A stretch of DNA of 64,000 nt, from NCBI GenBank assembly GCA_035495435.1, contig DATJFV010000037.1, positions 1 to 64,000 on the forward strand. The letters run 5' to 3'. The stretch is from JBDSKH01 sp035495435. GTDB lineage: Bacteria; Actinomycetota; Actinomycetes; Actinomycetales; Microbacteriaceae. The translations under genes and the position numbers were made by a program. Each line of letters starts with the position of its first letter. The stretch's first letter is position 1. Below are positions 25,853 to 33,079 of the stretch, in pieces. Under the pieces are notes generated by a model. The model was not told where the DNA came from. It saw nothing but the letters and a program-made list of their open reading frames with translations, and ran no database searches.

Positions 25853-26934
25853 GCCGCCCTCACCTTCATCACGGTGCTGTGCCGGGCGCCGATGCGCACC
25901 CGGCGGTATCCGAGCAGCGAGACCGGCTGCTCGGCGTCGACGAACAGTTCGGCCGGGAACAGGCCCGCGACCTTCTCGTTCGTCGCGACGATGTCGACGC
26001 GCTCGGCGCCGAGAGAATCGATGACGCGGGGGCTCAGTTGCTGGTTGCCCCGGCCGAGCAGGAACCCCTGGCCGCCGACCACCCCGAGCACGAGCCGGGC
26101 GGTGCTCGAGCGGGCGACCTCGGCGAGGCGCTGCTCGGTCACGTCGAGTTCGATGTCGCCCGACGGGTGCCGCACGTCGACACCGCGCAGGGTGGGCACG
26201 AAGCCCAGTTCTTCGGCGACGGCGCCGGCGGTCGCTCCGGGCCCCACGATCCAGGTGGCGCCGGGCGACGCGGCCACGAGTTCACGGGCGATCGCGCGCG
26301 CCTCGGCCGCCGACGATCCCGCGCGGGTGATCCGCTTGGCGCCCTGCAGCACTTCGGCCGAACGCAGCGCCCGCAGCATCCCGACGACGCCGGTGCGGTC
26401 ATCCGGTCCGACGTCGAGCACCTCGGCGGGCTCGGCACGGGCGCGCCCGGCGGCCGCGTCGGCCAGCAGCCGCCCGGCGCTCTCGGGCGAGCGGGCGAAC
26501 ACCTCGGAGTGCATCTTCACGCCCGACGGCACACCGATCACCGGCAGCGCTGTTCCGACCGCCTCGGCGATGTCGGTGGCGGTGCCGTCGCCGCCGGCGA
26601 AGACCAGCACGTCGACCCCGGCGGCGGCGAGGGCGCGCGCCGCGGCGATGGTGTCGAGACGGGTGCTGCGGGTCGGCTCCGGCAGGTCGATCGAACGCGC
26701 GCGGATGCCGGCCTCGCCGAGCGCAGACGCGCCCAGCATCCCGGGTGCGGACACGATGTCGGCGTCGATCCCGGCATCCCGGAATCGCTCCATCGCACGC
26801 ACCAGCCGGCGCGCCGCGTGCCCCGCCGTCACCGCCTCGGCGAACCGCTCATCCGGCAGCCCGTCGGTGCCGTGCATGGCGAGCGCCCCGCCGAACCCCG
26901 CGACAGGATTCAGCAGCACGCCGATGCGGTACAC
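25849..26934 (-). CDS. ATP-NAD kinase/AcoX-family protein
   Basis: A 361-residue protein of the NAD-kinase superfamily, AcoX branch: N-terminal GVLLNPVAGFGG, the nucleotide-phosphate motif VFAGGDGTATDIAEAV (about 111-126) and IGVPSGVKMHSEVFA. AcoX-type members occur in acetoin and amino-acid catabolic operons and their exact reaction is not settled; phosphorylation of NAD or a regulatory nucleotide-binding role are the usual proposals. It is coupled to gcvPA by an ATGA overlap and lies five bases after the aminotransferase stop. Confidence 0.82.
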   Translation of the reverse strand: MYRIGVLLNPVAGFGGALAMHGTDGLPDERFAEAVTAGHAARRLVRAMERFRDAGIDADIVSAPGMLGASALGEAGIRARSIDLPEPTRSTRLDTIAAARALAAAGVDVLVFAGGDGTATDIAEAVGTALPVIGVPSGVKMHSEVFARSPESAGRLLADAAAGRARAEPAEVLDVGPDDRTGVVGMLRALRSAEVLQGAKRITRAGSSAAEARAIARELVAASPGATWIVGPGATAGAVAEELGFVPTLRGVDVRHPSGDIELDVTEQRLAEVARSSTARLVLGVVGGQGFLLGRGNQQLSPRVIDSLGAERVDIVATNEKVAGLFPAELFVDAEQPVSLLGYRRVRIGARHSTVMKVRAA

Positions 26935-26939
26935 CGCGG

Positions 26940-28310
26940 CTACGCCTTCGCCTGCTGGGCCACCGCGACGTCGACGGCGGCACGCACTCCCGCGACCATG
27001 CGCGCGAGTTCGTCCTCGGTGGTCACGAACGGCGGCGAGAACGACACGGTGTCGGCGGCGGGCAGCGCGCGCGTGATCACGCCCTGCTCGAGAGCGGCGC
27101 GTGTGACGGCGGTGGCGAAGGCCCCCTGCGTGGCGAATCCGCGCAGCGGTTCGCGCGATTCGACGAACTCGACGGCGGCCATGAGGCCCATGCCACGCAC
27201 TTCGGCGACGTTCGGGTGGTCGTCGAAGCTCTCGTGCAGCAGGCGGTGCAGCAGTTCACCCTTCGACGCCACCTGCGCGATCAGACCGTCGCGTTCGATG
27301 ATGTCGAGGTTCGCCATGGCCGCGGCGGCCGCGAGCGGGTGCGCGGAGTAGGTGTACCCGTGCCCGAAGCTGCCGTACTTCGCCGAGCCGTCGAGCAGTA
27401 CCGACCACACCTTCTCGCTGACCAGCACGGCGGAGAGCGGGATGTAGGCGCTGGTGATGCCCTTCGCGACGGTCATCAGGTCGGGCTTCATGCCCATCGC
27501 GTCGCTGCCGAAGGGCACGCCGAGGCGCCCGAAGCCGTTGACGACCTCGTCGGCGATGAGCAGCACGTCGTAGCGGTCGAGCACCTGCTGCACCTGCGGG
27601 AAGTAGGTCTCGGGGGGCACGATGACGCCGCCGGCCGCCATGACGGGCTCGGCGATCATCGCGGCGACCGTCTCGGGGCCCTCGTTGATGATGAGGCGCT
27701 CGATTTCGGTGACGAGCGATGCGACGAACTGCTCGTCGGTCTGGCCGGGCTCGCGCTCCCACAGCCGGTGCGGGGGGCGGACGTGGCGGATCATCGGCAG
27801 CGGAAGGTCGAAGCCGTCGTGCAGGTTCTTCAGCCCGGTGAGGCCGCCCGACATCACGGTGACGCCGTGGTAGCCGCGGCGGCGCGAGATGATCTTCTTC
27901 TTCTGCGGGCGCCCGAGGACGTTGTTGTAGTACCAGACGAGCTTGGCCTGGGTGTCGTTGGCGTCGGAGCCGGAGTTGCCGTAGAAGACCTTGCTCATCG
28001 GCACCGGCGCCATGCCGATCAGCCGCTCGGAAAGGCGGGCCGGCAGATCGGTGCCCATCGAGGAGAACGCGTGGAAGTAGGGCAGCGTGAGGGCCTGCGC
28101 GCGCAGCGCCTCGGCCATGTCGGGGTGCGAGTACCCGACGTTCACGCACCACAGCCCGGCCATCGCGTCGAGGTAGTCGCGCCCGGTGCTGTCGGTGACC
28201 GTCGCGCCCTGACCTTTCACGATGGTCATGGGCGGGCCGCTCTTGTCGTGAGCGGCCAAGTTGGTCATGGGATGGAAGAGGAACTTCCGGTCCGTCTCCT
28301 GGATCTGCAT
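26940..28310 (-). CDS. Class III omega-aminotransferase (GABA/putrescine/beta-alanine:pyruvate type)
   Basis: A 456-residue PLP enzyme with YGNSGSDANDTQ, the RRRGYHGVTVMSGG region, IADEVVNGFGRLG (Asp/Glu holding the pyridine nitrogen) and the PLP lysine in TVAKGITSAYIPL. The length and the N-terminal FLFHPMTNLAAH...SMGTDLPARLSERLI region resemble SpuC-like omega-amino-acid:pyruvate transaminases. It should yield a semialdehyde, which the divergently encoded GabD-like dehydrogenase could oxidise. ATG 28308-28310 is chosen because conserved sequence begins there; a TTG at 28367 would add 19 unlikely residues. It heads the operon that runs to the thiolase. Confidence 0.87.
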   Translation of the reverse strand: MQIQETDRKFLFHPMTNLAAHDKSGPPMTIVKGQGATVTDSTGRDYLDAMAGLWCVNVGYSHPDMAEALRAQALTLPYFHAFSSMGTDLPARLSERLIGMAPVPMSKVFYGNSGSDANDTQAKLVWYYNNVLGRPQKKKIISRRRGYHGVTVMSGGLTGLKNLHDGFDLPLPMIRHVRPPHRLWEREPGQTDEQFVASLVTEIERLIINEGPETVAAMIAEPVMAAGGVIVPPETYFPQVQQVLDRYDVLLIADEVVNGFGRLGVPFGSDAMGMKPDLMTVAKGITSAYIPLSAVLVSEKVWSVLLDGSAKYGSFGHGYTYSAHPLAAAAAMANLDIIERDGLIAQVASKGELLHRLLHESFDDHPNVAEVRGMGLMAAVEFVESREPLRGFATQGAFATAVTRAALEQGVITRALPAADTVSFSPPFVTTEDELARMVAGVRAAVDVAVAQQAKA

Positions 28311-28386
28311 GGGGTGTCGATTCTCCGAATTGTTCGCCTGACGCACTAGTGGTCGCAAATCGCACAATACCTCCTATGCTGGGTTC
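28311..28386. promoter_or_regulatory. Divergent promoter region, aminotransferase operon / semialdehyde dehydrogenase
   Basis: This 76-base interval separates two divergent genes and is richer in A/T than its surroundings. It contains CGCACAATA at 28361-28369, a nine-mer also found at 39330-39338 in the other divergent control region of the island, and a GTTCGC at about 28333. A purine-rich AGGAGG on the minus strand (revcomp of 28370-28376) lies too far from the chosen start to be its ribosome site. It is probably a binding region for the IclR regulator encoded nearby; this is inference from repeated sequence. Confidence 0.5.
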
Positions 28387-29856
28387 ATGGCCACCATCCC
28401 TCGCGAACGCCTCGACACCACTTTGCTGCGCACTCAGCTCTACTTCGGCGGGCAGTGGCGCGACGGGTCGACGGGCGAGACCAAACCGGTCACCGATCCG
28501 GCCACCGGAGAGGTGATCGTCGAGGTCGCGGTCGCCACCGCCGCCGACGTCGAAGCGGCGGTCGAGGCCGCGCATGAGGCGTTCCGCAGCTGGTCCAAGG
28601 TGCCCGCGCCGCAGCGGGCCAAGGTGCTGCGCCGGTGGTACGACCTGGTGGTCGAGCGGGCCGACGAGCTCGCCGAGATCCTCACCGCCGAGCAGGGCAA
28701 GCCGCTCGCCGAGGCCAAGGGCGAGGTGCTCTACGGTGCCGGTTTCATCGAGTGGTTCGCCGAGGAGTCGAAGCGCCTCTACGGCGAGACCATTCCGACC
28801 AACAATCCGAACCGGCGGATGTCGACCATCCGCAGCGCCGTTGGCGTCACCGCCGCGATCACCCCGTGGAACTTCCCGGCGGCCATGATCCTGCGGAAGG
28901 CCTCGCCCGCCCTCGCAGCGGGCTGCTCGATGGTCATCAAGCCCGCGAGCGAGACGCCGCTGTCGGCGTTCGCCCTGGTCGCTCTCGCCGAGGAGGCGGG
29001 CATCCCGCCCGGCGTGCTGAGCGTGGTGAACGGCTCCGGGTCGATGATCGGCGGCGTCCTGACCAGCCACCCGCTGGTGCGCACCATCAGCTTCACCGGG
29101 TCGACCGAGGTCGGGCGCACGCTGATGGCCCAGTCCGCGGGCACGATCAAGCGCCTCGCTCTCGAGCTCGGGGGCAACGCCCCGCTGATCGTGTTCGACG
29201 ACGCCGACATCGACACCGCCGTGAAGGGCACGATCGATTCGAAGTTCCGCAACGCCGGGCAGACCTGCGTGTGCGCGAACCGGATCTACGTGCAGGAGGG
29301 CATCCACGACCGGTTCGTCGAGGCGCTCGCGCGCGCGGTCGCCGACCTGAAGGTGGGCGACGGGCGCGACCCGTCGACCCAGCAGGGGCCGCTGATCACC
29401 CAGGCCGCGGTCGACAAGGTGGTGTCGCACATCGACGACGCCGTCGCCAAGGGCGGCACCGTCGTCACCGGTGGCGGCATCAGCGACCTCGGCGGCACCT
29501 TCTTCTCCCCGACGCTGGTCACCGGTGCCACCCCCGACATGCTGGTCGCGCGGGAGGAGACCTTCGGCCCCCTCGCCCCGGTGTTCAAGTTCTCGACCGA
29601 GGACGAGGCTGTCGCGATGGCCAACGACACCGAGTTCGGTCTCGCCGGGTACTTCTTCAGCCGCGACATCGGCCGCATCACCCGCGTCGCCGAGGCGCTC
29701 GAGGTCGGCGTGGTGGGTGTGAACACCGGGCTCATCTCCTACGAGGGCGCCCCGTTCGGCGGGGTGAAGCAGTCGGGCATCGGCCGCGAGGGCTCGCTGC
29801 ACGGCATCGAGGAGTACATCGACCTGAAGTACATCTGCATCGAAGGCATTCTGTGA
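28387..29856 (+). CDS. NAD(P)-dependent semialdehyde dehydrogenase (GabD / 2-oxoglutarate semialdehyde type)
   Basis: A 489-residue aldehyde dehydrogenase of the succinate-semialdehyde/2,5-dioxovalerate group. The cofactor Lys185 (VIKPASETP), general base Glu260 (LELGGNAP) and nucleophile Cys294 (GQTCVCANR) are intact. It could finish two routes: succinate semialdehyde from omega-aminotransferase action, or 2-oxoglutarate semialdehyde from hydroxyproline breakdown. The two cannot be separated by sequence here. It is the first gene of a rightward group with the IclR regulator and an ene-reductase. Confidence 0.9.
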   Translation: MATIPRERLDTTLLRTQLYFGGQWRDGSTGETKPVTDPATGEVIVEVAVATAADVEAAVEAAHEAFRSWSKVPAPQRAKVLRRWYDLVVERADELAEILTAEQGKPLAEAKGEVLYGAGFIEWFAEESKRLYGETIPTNNPNRRMSTIRSAVGVTAAITPWNFPAAMILRKASPALAAGCSMVIKPASETPLSAFALVALAEEAGIPPGVLSVVNGSGSMIGGVLTSHPLVRTISFTGSTEVGRTLMAQSAGTIKRLALELGGNAPLIVFDDADIDTAVKGTIDSKFRNAGQTCVCANRIYVQEGIHDRFVEALARAVADLKVGDGRDPSTQQGPLITQAAVDKVVSHIDDAVAKGGTVVTGGGISDLGGTFFSPTLVTGATPDMLVAREETFGPLAPVFKFSTEDEAVAMANDTEFGLAGYFFSRDIGRITRVAEALEVGVVGVNTGLISYEGAPFGGVKQSGIGREGSLHGIEEYIDLKYICIEGIL

Positions 29857-29930
29857 CGCCGTGCGGATCGCGAACGGACGTGCGTTGATATCGTTGCTCG
29901 ACCTCAGGACGAGCTGACAAGGGGCGGCGG

Positions 29931-30734
29931 ATGTCGGATGCGGAGAACCCGCGCAAGTCGGGTGAGTTCATCCAGTCTCTGGACCGGGGACTGGCGGTCA
30001 TCCGTGCGTTCTCGAACGAGCAGGACATGCTCTCGCTGGCCGACGTGGCCAAGATCACCAACCTCAGCCGCGCATCGGTGCGGCGGGCGCTGCTGACCCT
30101 CGAGGTGCTCGGGTACGTCGGCAGCCGACGCAACCGGTTCTACCTGCGGCCCCGCGTGCTCGACCTCGGCTACGCGTTCCTGTCCTCCTCCTCGAACATC
30201 GACGTGACCCAGGATCAGCTGCGCCGGCTCTCCGCCCGCATCGGCGAGTCGGTGTCGGCGTGCGAGTACGACGACGGCGATGTGGTCTACGTGGCCCGTG
30301 CCGCCGCCGACACGATCATGCCGATCCGCCTCGGCATCGGACGCCGACTGCCGGCGTTCTGCACCTCCACCGGCCGCGTGCTGATCTCGGAGTTCTCGGC
30401 CGACAAGCTCGACGAGTTCTTCGAGAAGTACCCGCGCGAGAAGCTGTCGCCCGCGACGATCACCGACGAGGCCGAACTGCGCGACCGCATCGCCCAGGTG
30501 CGCGAGCAGGGCTGGTCGCTGAACAACCAGGAGGTCGACCTCGGCGCCCGCTCCGTGGCGGCACCGGTCATCGGGGCGGACGGCCACTACGTGAGCGCCG
30601 TCAACGTCTCCGTCTCCACCTCCCGCGTTTCCGCCGAGCAGCTGATCGAGGAATACCTGCCGCAACTGCTCGACGCCACCGCCAAGATCAGCGCAGACCT
30701 GTCGCTGATGAACCGACGCAAGACATACGAATGA
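29931..30734 (+). CDS. IclR-family regulator, PcaR/PobR-like
   Basis: A 267-residue regulator: an N-terminal winged helix (about 12-75, SLDRGLAVIRAF, then LADVAKITNLSRASVRRALLTLEVLGYV) followed by the IclR effector domain (VSACEYDDGDVVYVARA...RLPAFCTSTGRVL...). The helix-turn-helix wording is closest to the PcaR/PcaU/PobR branch that responds to aromatic or beta-ketoadipate intermediates, which fits the PcaIJF-like genes. ATG 29931 has AAGGGG six bases upstream. Its stop overlaps the ene-reductase start. It is a good candidate to control both divergent regions of the island. Confidence 0.9.
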   Translation: MSDAENPRKSGEFIQSLDRGLAVIRAFSNEQDMLSLADVAKITNLSRASVRRALLTLEVLGYVGSRRNRFYLRPRVLDLGYAFLSSSSNIDVTQDQLRRLSARIGESVSACEYDDGDVVYVARAAADTIMPIRLGIGRRLPAFCTSTGRVLISEFSADKLDEFFEKYPREKLSPATITDEAELRDRIAQVREQGWSLNNQEVDLGARSVAAPVIGADGHYVSAVNVSVSTSRVSAEQLIEEYLPQLLDATAKISADLSLMNRRKTYE

Positions 30735-31810
30735 ATCCCACACCCCACCTCTTCCAGCCCATCACCGTCAACGGCCTCACCTTCCCCCACCGGCTCTGGG
30801 TCGCCCCCATGTGCATGTACTCCTCGGTGGACGGCATGCCCAACGACTGGCATCTCGTGCACCTCGGCGGCTTCGCGATCGGCCGTGCCGGCCTGATCAT
30901 GACCGAGGCCACCTCCGTGTCGCCCGAGGGCCGGATCACGCCGGATGACGCCGGCATCTGGAAGGACGAGCACACCGAAGGCTGGCGCCGGGTGGTCGAC
31001 TTCGCCCACCGGATGGACAGCTACATCGGCATTCAGCTGGCGCACGCCGGCCGCAAAGCCTCGACCTTCCCGCCCACCCGCGGGCGGGGTTCCGTGCCCG
31101 AGCAGGAGTCCGGATGGCGCACCGTGGGCCCCTCGGACGTCGCGTACGGCGAGTTCACGGTGCCCGCCGCGCTCGACCATGACGGCATCCGGAAGGTCAT
31201 CGACGACTTCGTCGCCGCCGCGAAACGCGCCCTCGCCGCCGGGTTCGACGTGATCGAGGTGCACGCCGCGCACGGCTACCTGCTCGGCCAGTTCCTCTCG
31301 CCCACCTCGAACCGGCGCACCGACGAGTACGGCGGCGACGTGCACGGCCGGGCACGGCTCACCCGTGAGGTGGTCGCCGCGGTCCGCGCCGTGATTCCGC
31401 CGAAGATGCCTCTGGTACTGCGGGTCTCGGCCACGGAGTGGGTGCCCGACGGCGTCACGGTCGACGACACCATCGCGGCCCTGCACGACATCGAGGGCGC
31501 CGACCTGATCAGCGTGTCCTCCGGCGGCAACGACCCGCGCCAGCAGATCCCGTCGTTCCCCGGCTACCAGCAGCCGTTGTCGCGCGAGATCCGGCAGGCG
31601 GTGTCGGTGCCCGTCGGCGTCGCCGGACTCATCACCACACCCGAGCAGGCCGAGTCGGCGATCGCCGCCGGCGACACCGACGTGGTGTACGTCGCCCGCC
31701 AGTTCCTGCGCGATCCGATGCTGGCGCTGCACGCGTCGGCAGAACTCGGCGGAGAGCTGGAGTGGCCGTGGCAGTACGACCGCGCGAAGTTCCGCGGCGG
31801 GTTGTCCTGA
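30731..31810 (+). CDS. Old yellow enzyme-family NADPH dehydrogenase (NamA/YqjM-like)
   Basis: A 359-residue FMN enzyme of the OYE family. YqjM-type residues are visible: Cys28 and Tyr30 (APMCMYS), His178/His181 and Tyr183 (EVHAAHGYLL), plus LAHAGRKA and the C-terminal VYVARQFLRDP. It reduces activated C=C bonds (2-enoates, cyclic enones or imines) with NADPH. Its ATG overlaps the IclR stop as ATGA. The role in the island is unclear; an unsaturated acid or cyclic intermediate is a reasonable substrate. It lacks the C-terminal Fe-S/FAD extension of stachydrine-demethylase-type relatives. Confidence 0.9.
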   Translation: MNPTPHLFQPITVNGLTFPHRLWVAPMCMYSSVDGMPNDWHLVHLGGFAIGRAGLIMTEATSVSPEGRITPDDAGIWKDEHTEGWRRVVDFAHRMDSYIGIQLAHAGRKASTFPPTRGRGSVPEQESGWRTVGPSDVAYGEFTVPAALDHDGIRKVIDDFVAAAKRALAAGFDVIEVHAAHGYLLGQFLSPTSNRRTDEYGGDVHGRARLTREVVAAVRAVIPPKMPLVLRVSATEWVPDGVTVDDTIAALHDIEGADLISVSSGGNDPRQQIPSFPGYQQPLSREIRQAVSVPVGVAGLITTPEQAESAIAAGDTDVVYVARQFLRDPMLALHASAELGGELEWPWQYDRAKFRGGLS

Positions 31811-31835
31811 GCGACCGGATCGGCTGACCGGGGGG

Positions 31836-32138
31836 TCAGTCGGCCGAGGCCGCGCCGGTCTGGCGCTCGACCGTCATGCCCTCGCGCACCCAGGTGACGC
31901 AGGTGCGGGTGTTCGGCACCCCGTCGACGATCATCACGCAGTCGAAGCAGACGCCCATGCCGCAGAAGTAGCCGCGCGGATCATGCTGCTCGGTCTGCCG
32001 CAGTTCGAGCCCGCGGTCGGCCATGACGGCCGCGGCGACGGTCTCGCCCTCGAACGCCTCCGCCGGGCTGCCGTCGATCACGATGCGTACGGCGCCGCCG
32101 CGCTCGAGCCCGTGACCGGGCACCCGCCCGGTGCTCAT
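31836..32138 (-). CDS. Small [2Fe-2S] subunit of an HcnABC/opine-oxidase-type dehydrogenase
   Basis: A 100-residue ferredoxin-like subunit with the cluster motif C-X4-C-X2-C-X12-C (Cys59, 64, 67 and 80, in GYFCGMGVCFDC...TRTC). This matches the small subunit of hydrogen cyanide synthase HcnA, opine oxidase gamma and D-hydroxyproline dehydrogenase. It would pass electrons from the fused flavoprotein encoded two genes upstream. The ATG overlaps the stop of the DapA-family gene as ATGA. It is the last gene of the minus-strand operon. Confidence 0.88.
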   Translation of the reverse strand: MSTGRVPGHGLERGGAVRIVIDGSPAEAFEGETVAAAVMADRGLELRQTEQHDPRGYFCGMGVCFDCVMIVDGVPNTRTCVTWVREGMTVERQTGAASAD

Positions 32139-33079
32139 GCGGGAACCCCGTCCGGGGTGAGCAGTCCCTCCTCGATGAGGACGGCGCGCAGGATCGCCAG
32201 CTTCTCGGGATCGGTGACCGGAAGGCGCGGATGGCGCACGTGCCCGGCCGGCTGCCCCAGCATCCGCATCAGCTCTTTCAGCTGCGCCTGGTACGAGCCG
32301 TAGATGCCCGCCCAGCCGCCCGGCAGCCACAGCTTCGGGAAGAGACGGTCGGCCTTCACCGCGTACTCCTCGAGGGCGGCGAAGTCGCCGGCCCAGTAGT
32401 CCTCCCAGAACTGAGAATCGGGACGGCCGTTGAGCGACCCACCGCCGACGAAGCCGTCACCACCCTCGGTCTTCAGCACCTCGACGCCGCGCACCGACAT
32501 GTACGGCCCGAACACGCGCACCCGGTCGCGCACCCGGCGCGAGGTCTCGAAGAACTGGTCGGCGTTCGGGGTGCTGTCCTTGATCGCCACGACCGAGTCG
32601 ATGTCGGCGAGCCGATCGGCCAGGTCGCTGTCGATGTCGACGCCCGTGCCGTGCGGCCAGTTGTAGACCACCAGGGGCGCCCGCACCAGGTCGCTGATCT
32701 CCTCGTACCAGGTGATCACCTCATCCGGGAACAGCTTGATGTACGGCGGCGGCGAGGCGAGCACGCCGTCGGCGCCCGCACCCAGCGCGTGGGAAGCCAG
32801 GTCGCGCACGTTCTCGGCACGGTTCGAGGTGCAGCCGATCAGCACCCGCATCCGGCCCGCCGCCGCGGCGACCGCGGTCTCGGCGACCGCCTTGCGCTCC
32901 TCGACGCTCTGCGAGAACCATTCGCCGCAGGTTCCGTTGACCACCACCCCGTGCATGCCGCGATCGGCATACTGCTCGATCAACGCGTGCAGGGTCGCGG
33001 TGTCGAGCTCGCCGGTCTCGGTGAACGGGGTGACCACGGCCGGGAAGTACCCGGCCCAGTCGACGTCGTCGCGGTTCAT
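32135..33079 (-). CDS. DapA-family lyase/deaminase (probable pyrroline-4-hydroxy-2-carboxylate deaminase)
   Basis: A 314-residue TIM-barrel enzyme of the dihydrodipicolinate synthase/N-acetylneuraminate lyase family. The Schiff-base lysine is Lys167 (VAIKDST), the catalytic tyrosine Tyr139 (VVYNWP), and the carboxylate-binding loop is NGTCGEW (the family's GTTGE). In hydroxyproline clusters this family converts delta-1-pyrroline-4-hydroxy-2-carboxylate to 2-oxoglutarate semialdehyde and ammonia, and the position between dehydrogenase subunits fits. Its ATG overlaps the fused flavoprotein stop. Confidence 0.87.
   Translation of the reverse strand: MNRDDVDWAGYFPAVVTPFTETGELDTATLHALIEQYADRGMHGVVVNGTCGEWFSQSVEERKAVAETAVAAAAGRMRVLIGCTSNRAENVRDLASHALGAGADGVLASPPPYIKLFPDEVITWYEEISDLVRAPLVVYNWPHGTGVDIDSDLADRLADIDSVVAIKDSTPNADQFFETSRRVRDRVRVFGPYMSVRGVEVLKTEGGDGFVGGGSLNGRPDSQFWEDYWAGDFAALEEYAVKADRLFPKLWLPGGWAGIYGSYQAQLKELMRMLGQPAGHVRHPRLPVTDPEKLAILRAVLIEEGLLTPDGVPA

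Noticed and set aside
24344..27076. Plus-strand open frame of about 910 codons across gcvPA and the AcoX-like gene
   Set aside because: Low-complexity shadow; crosses two gene boundaries on the other strand.
28310..28367. Extension of the aminotransferase to a TTG at 28367
   Set aside because: The added 19 residues resemble no family N-terminus, the AGGAGG lies only two bases from the TTG, and conserved sequence starts after ATG 28310.
27256..29802. Minus-strand open frame of about 850 codons running through the divergent promoter at 28.3 kb
   Set aside because: It crosses the AT-rich divergent control region, is read opposite the semialdehyde dehydrogenase, and has no recognisable domain.
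30731..31810. The ene-reductase as an N-methylproline/stachydrine demethylase
   Set aside because: Those relatives carry a long C-terminal Fe-S/FAD extension; this protein is a 359-residue YqjM-type enzyme.
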